Shown here: positions 52,021 through 63,700 of the stretch, piece after piece
Layout: every line of letters begins with the position of its first letter
Numbering within the stretch: the first letter of the stretch is position 1
From: Psychroserpens damuponensis
Lineage (GTDB): Bacteria > Bacteroidota > Bacteroidia > Flavobacteriales > Flavobacteriaceae
Length of the DNA: 64,000 bases
NCBI RefSeq assembly: GCF_000826655.1
Contig: NZ_JXJO01000019.1
Location: 124,001-188,000, forward strand
Direction of reading: 5' to 3'
Translations under genes and position numbers: made by a program
Notes under the pieces: generated by a model
Database searches by the model: none
Seen by the model: the letters and a program-made list of their open reading frames with translations, nothing else
What the model was told of the DNA's origin: nothing

Positions 52021-53340
52021 TTACTGTTTTATAATTCTAAAACTGTGTTGACCTGTTTCTGAAGTTAAAGAAACAATATAAGGTCCTGCTGCAAGTGATG
52101 AAACATCTAAACGTAAATGAGTTGATAACGTTTTCTCTGCATATACTTTTTGACCTAAAACATTAGTAATTGTAACATTACTCAAGTTAGAATTATAATC
52201 TACATGTAACACATTTTTAGTAGGAATTGGATAAACAGTCAAAGCGTTTAAATCAAATTCATTAACACTAAGCGCTTCAATGGATAGTGTAAAATCCAAG
52301 GCTTGACCAAAACCAGAAAAAACCCCTTGACCAAAGGGATTAAATTGTATACCACATGGGTTAATCTCTGCAGGAGAGTCTGAATCCTGATATGTTTTTG
52401 TTATTCTAATACGTGTATCTCCAATAACAGCATTTGCTGGTACCATAATATCTAAACTCACAAAAACATTATCATTTCCTGTAGAATTAGTAATAGTGCC
52501 TACGGAGTAAATTTCGCCAGTATCATCTAATATATCATTTTGATTCCAATCTATAAAAGCAACAATATCCGTATCAAAAGGACCTACCGTATTTCCCTTT
52601 ACTGCAATGGTATAGGTTTCTCCTGGTGTAACATTAACATGTGTTTCAGTTTCATCAACTAACACAGAGCTAGTATCCGTATTTGAAATTGTTGTTCCTG
52701 CAAAACTAACTTCTGTAATTTCTTCTACAGTTACATTTCCTGCATCTGTGATGTTGCAATATGGCTCTGGAAACTCAAGAGCTTCTTCTACCTCTAATGT
52801 AAAATCTAAAGCCTGCCCAAAACCAGAAAAAACACCTTGACCAAAGGGATTAAACTGTATACCACAAGGGTTAATCTCTGCAGGAGAATCTGGGTCCTGG
52901 TACGTTTTTGTAATTCTAATTCTGGTGGTTCCAATAACTGCATTGGCAGGAACTGCAATATCTAAAGCAACTGAAACACTATCATCTCCAGTAGAATTAG
53001 AAATTGTACCTACATTATAAATTTCGCCAGCATCATCTAAAATATCATTTTGATTCCAATCTATAAATGCCACAATATCGTTATCAAAAGGACCTTCGGT
53101 ATTCCCTTGTACTACAATCGTGTATATGTCATCTACTCTTAAATTAGCTATGGTTGTTGTTTCATTTACCAATACCGAAGTTACATCTGTATTAGTAATA
53201 CTCGATCCTGCAAAATTAACAGTTGTAATTTCTTCAACTGTAACGTTGCTAGAATCTGTGATATCACAATACGGACTAGGAAAATTTTGAGCTTGCATAC
53301 CAAAAGATAATAGAGCAATTGCGAGAGTAATTTTTTTCAT
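52021..53340 (-). CDS. T9SS-sorted protein with two GEVED domains
   Basis: 439 residues: signal peptide (about 1-17), two long near-identical modules (about 22-185 and 190-355), each containing VAFIDWNQNDILDD, RIRITKTYQD and NPCGIQFNPFGQGVFSGFGQALDFTL, as in GEVED domains, and a C-terminal type A sorting domain (about 365-439: LTVYPIPTKNVLHVDY ... FRIIKQ). The protein should be exported through the type IX system to the cell surface. The internal duplication is recent by sequence identity. Binding target unknown. Confidence 0.92.
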   Translation of the reverse strand: MKKITLAIALLSFGMQAQNFPSPYCDITDSSNVTVEEITTVNFAGSSITNTDVTSVLVNETTTIANLRVDDIYTIVVQGNTEGPFDNDIVAFIDWNQNDILDDAGEIYNVGTISNSTGDDSVSVALDIAVPANAVIGTTRIRITKTYQDPDSPAEINPCGIQFNPFGQGVFSGFGQALDFTLEVEEALEFPEPYCNITDAGNVTVEEITEVSFAGTTISNTDTSSVLVDETETHVNVTPGETYTIAVKGNTVGPFDTDIVAFIDWNQNDILDDTGEIYSVGTITNSTGNDNVFVSLDIMVPANAVIGDTRIRITKTYQDSDSPAEINPCGIQFNPFGQGVFSGFGQALDFTLSIEALSVNEFDLNALTVYPIPTKNVLHVDYNSNLSNVTITNVLGQKVYAEKTLSTHLRLDVSSLAAGPYIVSLTSETGQHSFRIIKQ

Positions 53341-53393
53341 AAATGTTTAGAGTTTTGGTTGAAATCTAAAGTTATGAAATTAAATGGGATCCC

Positions 53394-53471
53394 TACGGAA
53401 ATGTGCCTTTTTAACACTATTGCATTAGATAATGAAAATTGGCCAAATTGGAATTCTACAGCACATTTCCG
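53394..53471. repeat. Inverted repeat CGGAAATGTGC ... GCACATTTCCG
   Basis: Perfect 11-base arms (53394-53404 and 53461-53471) 56 bases apart in the gap between the PorP/SprF gene and the GEVED gene. The right arm overlaps one copy of ATTTCCGAAG (53465). It may form a large hairpin at the 3' end of the PorP message. Confidence 0.6.
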
Positions 53472-53497
53472 AAGAAATAATATTTACAAAAGAGCTT

Positions 53498-54502
53498 TTA
53501 GCGCTTACGTTGCCGATTTCGCTTACAATATTTACACTCTGAAAGGAAGGTTAACGAGAACTCATAAACACCTCCTGTGTTGCCGATTTTGGAAACATTA
53601 TGATCGTAAGAAACACCAAATCTAAAACTAGAATACTCCATCCCTAAAAACCCATTTACAGAGGTGACGAGATGTCTATTTTTTGAGTTTTTTGCCGGAT
53701 TTGTTGCTGCAGTAACACCAACCAAAAATTGATCTAATTGAAATAATGGCCCTAGATCTAAACGATCAAATTGCCCTTGACGTAAATAATTGGTAGTGAT
53801 TAATACTTTAGAATCATCATTTAAAAACGGAAAACGATACGTAGCATGAAGTGAAATTAGCATATCTAGTTTAGAATTCTCACCTTCTACAAACGATACA
53901 TCTGGCCTATTGATATGCTTTGCCGAAGCTCCAAACCAATAAGAAATATCGTTATTATTTTCTATACGCTCAAACACTACTCCTGTAGAAAAATCCATGA
54001 AAAAGAAATTGCGTGTATTATTTCCTAAAGGATCTACAGATACCGGATTTATAACTCCTGTGTTGATGTTTAATTGATCTCCTAACGTGAGGTTTCTAAA
54101 TCGGTTATTTTTATTCCCCACGCCAACTTCTATTCCTGGTCTAAAATACCATTGATCTGCAATTCTAAAACGCTGTGCATAATTAACATTAAACTGAAAA
54201 AAATTATAATTATTAAACGATTCTCGTTGCCAATGTGCATTGATCCCTACACCAAATGCCAAACGGTTACCCTCAAAAGATTGATTTACAAATGCGTATT
54301 GGGTATTGATATTTAAGTCTAATCCTGGCCATTGCATTCTGCTCAACATGCCTGCATAAACCCTACCGTTATCTTCAAAACCTGTAAATCCAGGATTTAA
54401 AGTGATTGGCATATTATTAGATTGTGTAAAAATTGGATCTTGAGCGTTTACAGTACAACTCATAAAAACCAAAGCAAATATGATAGTGTGTTTTAAGTTC
54501 AT
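53498..54502 (-). CDS. PorP/SprF family type IX secretion membrane protein
   Basis: 334 residues: signal peptide (about 1-20, ending VNAQ) and an outer-membrane beta-barrel with the family start DPIFTQSNNMPITLNPGFTG and YAQRFRI strands. PorP/SprF proteins assist export or anchoring of giant adhesins through the type IX system. It starts five bases after the adhesin gene, a pairing typical for SprB/SprF-like modules. Confidence 0.95.
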   Translation of the reverse strand: MNLKHTIIFALVFMSCTVNAQDPIFTQSNNMPITLNPGFTGFEDNGRVYAGMLSRMQWPGLDLNINTQYAFVNQSFEGNRLAFGVGINAHWQRESFNNYNFFQFNVNYAQRFRIADQWYFRPGIEVGVGNKNNRFRNLTLGDQLNINTGVINPVSVDPLGNNTRNFFFMDFSTGVVFERIENNNDISYWFGASAKHINRPDVSFVEGENSKLDMLISLHATYRFPFLNDDSKVLITTNYLRQGQFDRLDLGPLFQLDQFLVGVTAATNPAKNSKNRHLVTSVNGFLGMEYSSFRFGVSYDHNVSKIGNTGGVYEFSLTFLSECKYCKRNRQRKR

Positions 54503-54507
54503 GTGAG

Positions 54508-57500
54508 TTATTTAATAGTTACAAAAACACCGTCTTTTTCTATCGCATCACCATAAAAGGTTTTTGCTGTAAACGTGTAATAATAGTTTCCATTTTCGGC
54601 TAGTTCATCGTTTATGGTGCCATTCCATCCTATCAGACTTTCGAGATCTTCTTCATAAAACACCAAACTTCCCCATGTATCGTATACTCTAAATTCTAAA
54701 GTATTTAATCCCATATATTTGGGCACGAAAAAATCATTTAAACTATCTTCATTTGGTGTAAAAGCATTTGGAAACATCAATTTATATCCTTCTTCTACAA
54801 TAAGTGTTACAACCTGCTCATACACACAACCAAAAGGATAAGTGACGGTTTGTGTTACAACATAATTACCAACTGCTGTGTAAGTATGAATTGGGTTTTC
54901 TTCTGCGGAAAATGTGCCATCTCCAAAATTCCAAAGGATACTTTCAAAATTGCCTGTTGACGTATTTGTAAATTCTATTGGATCATGAATGGAGTAAATT
55001 CCAAAATTAGTAAAACCAACAGAAGACACCTCAAAATCTGGCTGCCCAAATACAGGAATATCTACGTTTAAACTATAGGTAACACTACAACCTAAACTAT
55101 CAACAACATCTAATATGACCAATCCATTTTCACTAGTAGTCATCTGCTCATTATTAACTCCACTTACCGTTCCGCTAGACCAGTTATAAGCAAATGGTGG
55201 CACGCCTCCTGAGGCCTGAGCAATAAAGAGTTGATTAATGCTTTGCTCATCACAATCAACCTCAGACTGCACATCTACGATAACTGCAAGTGGTTCAAAA
55301 CGCTCTATCGTCCAACTTCCTGAGGTTTCACAACCGTTAGCATCTGTAACTTGAGCTGTATAAGAATTTGGCGGACTATTATTTAAGTCTTCAGTGATTT
55401 CTCCATTAGACCACACAACATTAAAAGGAGGTGTTCCTCCTTGAATTAATAAATTAATGGCTCCACTGTTAGTATCATCGCAATCAAGTGCATTTGTAAC
55501 ATTCGCAGATACAACTAAAGGTGCAATATCAAAAATGGTAAAACTCTCTTCTATGGTACAAGGTGCTGCATCTGTAATAGTCACAGTATAAGTTCCTGGA
55601 GCAAGATTATTGCGCTCGGTTCCTGCGGTTGGGTCATCATTCCAAACTAAATCTACTGGTGCAATGCCGCCAACAAAATTAAGCATAATACTTGCATCAT
55701 TTTCACCTGAACATGATAGTTGCGTCACCACTGGATCTATTAAAAATACAGCTGGCTCATCAATTATTACTGGAAAATCTTTAATGCAATTTTCAGCATC
55801 TGTAATAGTAATTATGTAGGTTCCTCCTGTAAGATTGGTTTGATTATTTCCTGTTCCTAAATTACTCCATGCCACTTGATAAGGACCAACTCCTCCAGAA
55901 ATTGAGTTAATGGTAATAGAGCCATCATTATTTCCATAGCATTCTATTTCTGTTGTGGTCACATTAATAGCAATTTCAGTATTTTGTACAATTTCAACTT
56001 CCAGCGTATCTGTACAATTAGAAGCATCTGTAACTGTGACACTATAAATTCCTGCAACTAAATTTTCAATATTTTGGTTATCACTTGTAAATCCATTAGG
56101 TCCTGTCCAAGAAAACACATAATCTAATCGACCACCTGTAGCATTAATACTAATGGCTCCTGTGTTATCTCCAAAACATAATACATTGGTTTTAGTATCT
56201 AAAGTAACGTCTAGAATATCTGGTTCTACAATGCTAAACGTTTGTGATATCGGTCCGCAATTATGATCATCAGTTACAGAAACCACATACACTCCTGGCT
56301 CTAAACTATCTAAATCTTCATTACCAGAAAATGGCAATCCATCTAGAGTCCAATTATAAGTATAGGGTAATGTACCACCTGCAATATCAATACTAATCTC
56401 GCCATCATCTGCTCCAAAACACGAAATGGTTTCAGGATCAAAAGTTACTGCACTAAATTCTAAAATATCAGGTTCTGTTATCGTAAACGTTTCAGAAAAA
56501 GGACAACCACCATCATCAATAATATTAAGAGTATATGTACCTTCACTTAGATTAAAAAGATCTTCATCTGTACTTGTATAAGCATTTGGACCAGTCCATA
56601 AAATATTATAAGGATTTCCTCCGGAAAACGGCACGCCTCCAACAATCGTAATTTCTATGGACGCATCGTTAGACTCAAAACAACTATTATTGGTAAGTTG
56701 TGATGTTATCGAAATAGACGGATTTACAGTCACAACCACTTCAAAATTAGCACCAACGCAATTTCCAGATGTAGGTGTTACAGTATATGTTACAGTCCCA
56801 GGATTGGTGGTTGTATTAGTCAATAATTGCGAAATGCTTGTTTGAGCAACTAATTCTTCCGAAGCACCAGTAACACTTCCTGCAGGATTTATAATTGGTG
56901 TAGACCAAGTATACGTTGTATTTATTGGCACACTATCTCCATTGGTTTCATCTGGAATATGCTCAAATACATTTCCGCTACAAATTAATTCTGCACCATC
57001 ACTAATATATGGTGTTTCATTAACGATGATTTCAGCAACATCTGACACAATTTCAGAACAGCCTCCAGCATTTAAGGTAATTATACAGTAGTAAAACGTT
57101 GTACCAACTACTGAAACATCTGGACTATAGCTTGCTGTAGTTTCACCTGCAATTGCAGTTCCAGATGTAACATCATTTACTGTATTCTCATACCATTGAT
57201 ATGTTGGTGAACCTGCGCCATTAGTATAAGCGACAACTAAATCTGCGGAAGATTCTCCTAAGCATAATTCATCAGATAATGGCTGATTTGTAAATTGTGC
57301 TGCAGCCGTAACTTCAACTTCACAAACAAGACTTACCACTTCACAACCCGAAACATCTTGTGTAATCACACAGTAATAATAAAATGTACCAACCGTTGCT
57401 GTTGGAGGCGAAAACGTACTCGACGTTTCTCCTGCTATTGCCGTTCCTCCTACATTACTATTAATTGTATTAGAGTACCATTGATAAGATATAATTCCTA

Positions 57501-60375
57501 ATCCTCCTGAATTAACCACTTCTAAATCTGTTGGAATTGTACTTTGACACAAACTTTGATATGCAATAGGTTGCAGGTCCACAATTGGATCATCCACAAC
57601 AATAACTTCGGAAATAGAACTCAATAAGCTAGAGCAGCCATTTGCACCATAATCAATCTCAACATAAAAATAGTAATTACCTGTAGCTGTAAATACTGGA
57701 GGTGAATAGGTACTGTTGGTTGCTCCTGAAATTAATGTTCCGCCTGTGGTAGAGTTTGTTGTATTAGAAAACCATTGATACATAGGGTTTCCTGCACCTC
57801 CAGAAACTGTAATAGACAGTTCATTTGACGTACCATCAATACAAATAGATTGTGTTGCTATAGGCTGTGTATCGATTTGAGACTCCTCTTTAATTTCTAT
57901 TAACGCAGTATCTGAACTAATTTCATTACAACCACCTGTAGAAAACGTAATGACTACATAATAATAAACATCTCCTACAGTATCTGTTGGAGGAGCATAT
58001 GTTGACGAAGTGGCTCCTGCAATCGCAGTTCCAGTGGTGGTATTGTCAATTGTATTTTGATACCATTGGTAATTTGGTGTTCCAGCACCTTGATAAGAAA
58101 CGGACAAATTTGGAGTGGTTCCGTTGAGGCAAATTGCATCAGATATGGGTTGAAAAGTCACTAATGGTGCTGGTTCTACTGTGATTATAAACACTACAGG
58201 ATCACCTTCACAACCATCAATATCTGGAACTACTGTATATATTAAATCAATTGGATTAGTTGTCGTATTTATTAAGATTTGGGCTGGTATTTCATTATTT
58301 GTACCAAATGAAAAGTAACCTGTTAATCCTACAGGATCATTGCTCGTCCACGTATAAGTTGTAGTTGTATTATCTGATGTTAAATTAATAGCTGTAGTTG
58401 TCGCTCCAGAACAAATAGTTTGATTCACATCTGTATTGGTAATCGTTGGAGCTTCATTTATAGAAAAAGTATCTGTGACTGTATCTGTTCCGCAATCATT
58501 TGTAACACTTAATGTTATTGTATAATTTCCTGCTATTGCATAATTAATGGTTCCTGGATCTAGCGTGTTAGCACTAGCTGGAGTTCCTCCTGGAAAAGAC
58601 CAGTTATAAATTATCGTTTCCGAAGAGGGAGCACACGTATCTACAATTGCTGTTGGATTAATATCTCCTGGTCCGCAACCATCACTAACATCATTTATGG
58701 AAATTTCTGGAGGCTGCTTAACTTCAATAGTTTGAGACGTTGTAAAATCTCCACAAGAATTTGTAGCAGTTAATACTAGTTCATAAGTTCCGGCTGTATC
58801 AAAACTGAAAGATGGACTTACTGAATTTTCATCACTCCCATTTGTAAAACTCCACTGTTCTGGTGTTGTTCCACAATTTGTAGCTGAATAATTAACTTCC
58901 CATAGATATTCTGGCGTTTCACAAGAGGTTGATTCATCTGTAGTATTAGATGTTGTTAGGTTTAAAGGACCACAACCTTCCGAAGTATTTAGAGAAAAAA
59001 CAGGCACCAAATCATCTTCAACACAAATGGTTTTGACAATCGTATCTGCACCACACCTATTACCTGTGTTTAACGTTACAGTGTATGTTCCCAATTGTGT
59101 AAAATTAACACATAAATTATCTGTTCCTGTACTCCATAAATTAGGATCACTTAATCCAAAGTCATTCCCCAAACTTCCAGAAGTAATTGTGTAACCTGTT
59201 GCAGGAGAAATGTCCCATATAATGTTTGGGCTCGTATCACAAGAACTGCCTAATCCGTTATTTTCTTCGCCAATAGACGTGTTGGTTAAACAAATTTGTG
59301 TGTTAATACATGCTGTTTCGGGTGCATCAAAATCTGCTTCTGGAGCAATAGACACATAAATGGGAACAACACCAACAGAAGAAGCACTACAAGGGTTTGA
59401 AGCTACAATAATTGCCGAAAATGAATTTTGATAAGAATTTGTACCATCTGAACTCGTTGTATCACATGAAGATGTTGAAAATGTATGCGTGATACTTGTA
59501 GGTGGTGGATGAGAAAATGTTTGAGGTGCAGAGCCATCATTAAATGTCACTGTATATGTAGTTCCCGGTGGATTATTATCTGTTCCTGTGATTGGAAATG
59601 TCAACGGACTAGAATTACATATATCTGTATTTCCTGGGTTACCTAGAGATACAGCTGGATTAGAGCCTACAAAAACAGTATAATTTGTAGTTCTATCGCA
59701 CCCATTACTCGCTTCAATAGTGTATACAAGATTATAAATTCCAACATCATATGTATGTGTAGTACTTGACCAAGTAGTTTCATTAAAATCTGGAGAGCCA
59801 TCTCCCCAACTTATATTATAATTCGTATTTAAGGAACCTGTACTTGAAGTGTTTGTAAATGTAAAAGTTGTTGTTTGATTTGTACAATCTCTAAATACAG
59901 GTATACCTTCAAATGTGGTTCCAGCTCCAGTTCCTCCTATTGACGTATCTGGTGATGGTAAAATTTGAATTTGTACGCTCTCATTAATTATATCAACAGT
60001 AGCTGTATTATCTTCTACGGAAATGAGATTGTAAGTGTATGTTCCACTAGCATTTGTATTTACCGTAACCGTTACCGAATTGTTATTACCTGTGGTCATA
60101 ACAGTTTGATCTACTCCATTATTGATATTATAGGTAAATATATAAGGTACTGTTCCTCCAGAACCTGTGAAGGTCACTGTAGGAGCTGGTGTATCATATT
60201 GACATATTTGCGTTGCTGATATTGAAATTGTAGCATCAGAAACTGCCAACCGAGCGCTATCAATTAATACAACATTTTTGGTAAATTCAATAAGCTTTTT
60301 TTTAACAACATGTGCATATGTTATACTCAATAAAAAAAAAGTTATGAATAATACTAGAGGGTACTTTTTTATCAT
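54508..60375 (-). CDS. Giant adhesin with PKD/Ig-like and SprB-type repeats and a gliding-type C-terminal domain
   Basis: 1955 residues: N-terminal signal/membrane helix, Cys-rich PKD-like repeats (about 50-620), five Ig-like modules with QWYxNT and GTAIAGxTSSTYxPP (about 720-1120), about eight SprB-type repeats with CFG-DDG-GGTxPYxYxW (about 1210-1770), a PKD domain (NFGDGTFSAEENPIHTY) and a type B gliding-motility C-terminal domain (LMFPNAFTPNEDSLNDFF ... FVTIK). It should be displayed on the surface by the adjacent PorP/SprF. Role: adhesion or gliding; ligand unknown. Confidence 0.93.
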   Translation of the reverse strand: MIKKYPLVLFITFFLLSITYAHVVKKKLIEFTKNVVLIDSARLAVSDATISISATQICQYDTPAPTVTFTGSGGTVPYIFTYNINNGVDQTVMTTGNNNSVTVTVNTNASGTYTYNLISVEDNTATVDIINESVQIQILPSPDTSIGGTGAGTTFEGIPVFRDCTNQTTTFTFTNTSSTGSLNTNYNISWGDGSPDFNETTWSSTTHTYDVGIYNLVYTIEASNGCDRTTNYTVFVGSNPAVSLGNPGNTDICNSSPLTFPITGTDNNPPGTTYTVTFNDGSAPQTFSHPPPTSITHTFSTSSCDTTSSDGTNSYQNSFSAIIVASNPCSASSVGVVPIYVSIAPEADFDAPETACINTQICLTNTSIGEENNGLGSSCDTSPNIIWDISPATGYTITSGSLGNDFGLSDPNLWSTGTDNLCVNFTQLGTYTVTLNTGNRCGADTIVKTICVEDDLVPVFSLNTSEGCGPLNLTTSNTTDESTSCETPEYLWEVNYSATNCGTTPEQWSFTNGSDENSVSPSFSFDTAGTYELVLTATNSCGDFTTSQTIEVKQPPEISINDVSDGCGPGDINPTAIVDTCAPSSETIIYNWSFPGGTPASANTLDPGTINYAIAGNYTITLSVTNDCGTDTVTDTFSINEAPTITNTDVNQTICSGATTTAINLTSDNTTTTYTWTSNDPVGLTGYFSFGTNNEIPAQILINTTTNPIDLIYTVVPDIDGCEGDPVVFIITVEPAPLVTFQPISDAICLNGTTPNLSVSYQGAGTPNYQWYQNTIDNTTTGTAIAGATSSTYAPPTDTVGDVYYYVVITFSTGGCNEISSDTALIEIKEESQIDTQPIATQSICIDGTSNELSITVSGGAGNPMYQWFSNTTNSTTGGTLISGATNSTYSPPVFTATGNYYFYVEIDYGANGCSSLLSSISEVIVVDDPIVDLQPIAYQSLCQSTIPTDLEVVNSGGLGIISYQWYSNTINSNVGGTAIAGETSSTFSPPTATVGTFYYYCVITQDVSGCEVVSLVCEVEVTAAAQFTNQPLSDELCLGESSADLVVAYTNGAGSPTYQWYENTVNDVTSGTAIAGETTASYSPDVSVVGTTFYYCIITLNAGGCSEIVSDVAEIIVNETPYISDGAELICSGNVFEHIPDETNGDSVPINTTYTWSTPIINPAGSVTGASEELVAQTSISQLLTNTTTNPGTVTYTVTPTSGNCVGANFEVVVTVNPSISITSQLTNNSCFESNDASIEITIVGGVPFSGGNPYNILWTGPNAYTSTDEDLFNLSEGTYTLNIIDDGGCPFSETFTITEPDILEFSAVTFDPETISCFGADDGEISIDIAGGTLPYTYNWTLDGLPFSGNEDLDSLEPGVYVVSVTDDHNCGPISQTFSIVEPDILDVTLDTKTNVLCFGDNTGAISINATGGRLDYVFSWTGPNGFTSDNQNIENLVAGIYSVTVTDASNCTDTLEVEIVQNTEIAINVTTTEIECYGNNDGSITINSISGGVGPYQVAWSNLGTGNNQTNLTGGTYIITITDAENCIKDFPVIIDEPAVFLIDPVVTQLSCSGENDASIMLNFVGGIAPVDLVWNDDPTAGTERNNLAPGTYTVTITDAAPCTIEESFTIFDIAPLVVSANVTNALDCDDTNSGAINLLIQGGTPPFNVVWSNGEITEDLNNSPPNSYTAQVTDANGCETSGSWTIERFEPLAVIVDVQSEVDCDEQSINQLFIAQASGGVPPFAYNWSSGTVSGVNNEQMTTSENGLVILDVVDSLGCSVTYSLNVDIPVFGQPDFEVSSVGFTNFGIYSIHDPIEFTNTSTGNFESILWNFGDGTFSAEENPIHTYTAVGNYVVTQTVTYPFGCVYEQVVTLIVEEGYKLMFPNAFTPNEDSLNDFFVPKYMGLNTLEFRVYDTWGSLVFYEEDLESLIGWNGTINDELAENGNYYYTFTAKTFYGDAIEKDGVFVTIK

Positions 60376-60733
60376 AAATCAATGGTAATTAATTCTTTGC
60401 GGCTTTAAATATAATTTAATTACTGTAATATGTGCATCAATTAATGCTAATTTTATGTGATGATTTTAAAAACTTGATTCACCGCATTTATATACTTTAA
60501 AACTTATCATTCTATAAATTAACTAGAATTAGATTATTAATGCAATACCCATTAGAAGGGATATACTATCTCCATAATGTACACGCAATAATTTGCAAGT
60601 TTATTCATTCAAATTTTGAAACAAATGTTAAATTTTGCATTTCATCGGTTTTTTATGCGCTTTATGGATGTTTGTTTAAATAAATTAATATATTGCGCCA
60701 TTATTAATTGATATAATTCAGAAACCCAAACTG
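60376..60733. promoter_or_regulatory. Divergent intergenic region, no gene
   Basis: 358 bases between the adhesin operon and the carboxypeptidase gene. It is AT-rich and must hold promoters for both, but I find no exact TTTG/TANNTTTG pair, repeat or small gene. Confidence 0.4.
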
Positions 60734-63700
60734 ATGAAAAAAACTACTTATTTATTTGTGTTATTATTTATGGTCGCTCAAATATCTTTAGCTCAAGATA
60801 TTTACAAGCGCGTTACCATTAATAATATTGACGCTACTGTTGTTGAAATCCTAGATAATAGTGGTATTGACATGACCTGCGGTGCTTTGTTTTTAGATGA
60901 CAAATTGCAAATTGAATTAAGCGAAGTCGAACTCCAAAGCCTATCCAATCAAGGTGTAGGCTATACTGTTTTAATTGATAATCTTACAGAGTTTTATAGT
61001 AAACGAGCAACACAAGATCTTCCAAAAGCACGTTTACAATTAGAGCAAGAAAAGCAAATGTCTCAACACAATGCTAGATACAGTGTAAGTGAACTTTTAA
61101 ATAATGTAGGTCAATATGATGAGTGTAATGAAATAGATTGGGCAACACCAGTAAACTGGAATTTAAACCCAAACAGTGCGCCTAATTCATTTGGAGGCTG
61201 CCTAACTTATGCTCAAGTGCTTCAAGAATTAGATGATATGCGTTCGCTGTATCCAAATCTAATATCTGCAAGAGCCGATGCTTCACCAACCAATCAAACC
61301 ACCTACGAAGGACGTACTATTTGGTATATTAGAATTTCAGATAATCCAGATGTAGATGAAGCTGGAGAGCCAGAAACCCTATACCAATCGTTAATTCACT
61401 CAAGAGAGTCGGCTACCGTAATGAATCAATTATATTTCATGTGGTATCTTTTAGAAAATTACGATACAGATCCAGCCATTAGAAACCTAGTGAATAACCA
61501 AGCCTTATATTTTATACCAGTATTTAATCCAGATGGTTTTGTGTACAATCAAACCCAAGCACCTAATGGAGGCGGATTACAACGTAAAAACAGAAATGAT
61601 TCTGCTTCAAACTCTTGTAGCACTTATCTTGACGGTATTGACCTTAACAGGAACTCAGCATATTACTGGGGAAATGGTGGGTCTACAACAAATCCATGTA
61701 GTGACACCTATATGGGAACAGGACCCTTTTCAGAAAATGAAACACAAATTATGCGTGATTTCTTTGTACAATATGATTTTGAATTGGCTTTAAATCACCA
61801 CTCTTATAAAAATGCAATGCTTCATGCTTATGCAGGAACAAACATTGCCAACCCAAGACCAGACGAATACTCAAAATACAATCATGATATGACCTATTAT
61901 AATAGGTATGCTCACGGACCAAGTACCTCTATTAGTTCACTTAATAGTGGTAATATGAATGATTGGATGCTTGGAGGACCAGCAGGCACAAGCGCAAATG
62001 GTACACCAACAGGTACAGGGTCTGGTAAAGAAACATTAGCATGGACACCAGAAAACGGATTACTTTCAGAACAAGGACCAACAGGTAGTGGGTTTTGGCC
62101 AGCACCTTCAAACTTTTTACCGATTGCTAAACGTGCCATGCGTATGAATTTTTTAGCCGCCTATTTTAGTGGTAAATACGGAAAATTGCACGATTTAAAC
62201 CAAAGCGATATCACAGCAACTTCAGGAAATCTAGAATTTGGAATAGAAAACCTCGGACAAAAAGCTTCAGATTTTACAGTAACAATAACAGCAGTTTCAG
62301 CAAATATTACAATTCCTGGCGCTACAAATTCAATAACCGAAAGCTTTACAGCTGCTCAAGTATTAGACCAGCGATTTGTTAGTATTCCTTATACATTAGA
62401 TGGCGGAATTCAAGCCGATGATGAGATAGAGTTTAAAGTTGTATTCACAAACAACTATGCCTCAGATAATGTTTTATACGAAGCCAATATTAAAAAAACA
62501 TACGCACCAACAAATGTCATTTTTGATGATGCCACAGATAATTTATCAAATTGGACAGCAATAGGATCAGGTGGTTCATGGAGTACAACAACAGATGCAT
62601 ACCCAAATTCAGCAGGTGCTTCAGCCATTAGATCAAATGCATCCATACCATATAATGATAATCAAGCTAACGGTATTCAATTAACAAATCCAGTTAACTT
62701 AACAGGTGTATCCACAGCACTCGTTCAGTTTTATGCAAAATGGGATTTAGAACGTAGTTTTGATTATGTACAATTAGAAGCCTCTCTAGACGCGAGCTCA
62801 TGGACACCACTTTGTGGGAAATTCACAAAACCTGGTGCTCCAGATGATAATAATACCTATTCAGGAAAAGGCTCAGCAGATAATGATTTTCAACCCGATG
62901 GAGAACCCTTATATGATGGTGATACTCAAGACAGATGGTATATGGAAGAAATTGTGATTGACGCTTCAAATAACTCCATGTTTTCTCAACAAAGCAACGT
63001 ATACTTTAGATTCGTCTTTTTTACAGATTCATCAAACCGAGAAGATTCATATTATAATGTAGATTTTGAAGGGTTTACTTTTGATGATTTTAAAATCACA
63101 GAGATTAAGATTCCTTGTGTTAATAGCGTGCCAACCAATGTTTCTGTAAGCTCAATTACAGCATCTGCAGCTTATATAACTTGGGATGTTGTACCATCAG
63201 CAACCTATGATTTAAGATACAGAGAAACTAGTACAACATCTTGGACAGACGTTTTAGATCTAACCACAAACACGTACACTATAACCGGTTTAAATAACTT
63301 AACAACATATGAGGTTCAAGTACGTACAAAATGTACAGCATCAACATCTGCTTATTCAACATCTGAAGTCTTTACAACTCTCGATGCTTGCTTAGATGGC
63401 ACCATTTCAACATTTCCATACACGCAAGGTTTTGAAAACAATACAGCATTCACAAACGAATGGAAACAAGGTGTCAATGCTACCGATGATGATATTGATT
63501 GGACACGAGATAGTGGAGGAACAACATCTAGTAATACAGGACCATCAACTGGTTCTGGATCCATGTGGTATGTATATACAGAAGCCTCAACAAATGTTAC
63601 TCCTGAAGGAAGTCCACAAAAAACAGCAATCATAACTAGTGATTGTATAGATTTCACAAACTGGGAAAATGCTAAAATTAGTTTTGATTACCACATGTAT

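Larger units (their letters stand above)
5128..57615. repeat. Dispersed 10-mer ATTTCCGAAG, chromosome only
   Basis: Exact copies on the + strand start at 5128, 6598, 9373, 14008, 51906 and 53465, and on the - strand (CTTCGGAAAT) at 9229, 11599, 16363 and 57606. Six of the ten are intergenic. None lies inside the tRNA-bounded island (17.85-51.72 kb). Near copies with TTTCCGAAG occur at about 2763 and 58619, and a one-base-longer form near 17111. Coordinates here span the first to last copy. Confidence 0.75.
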
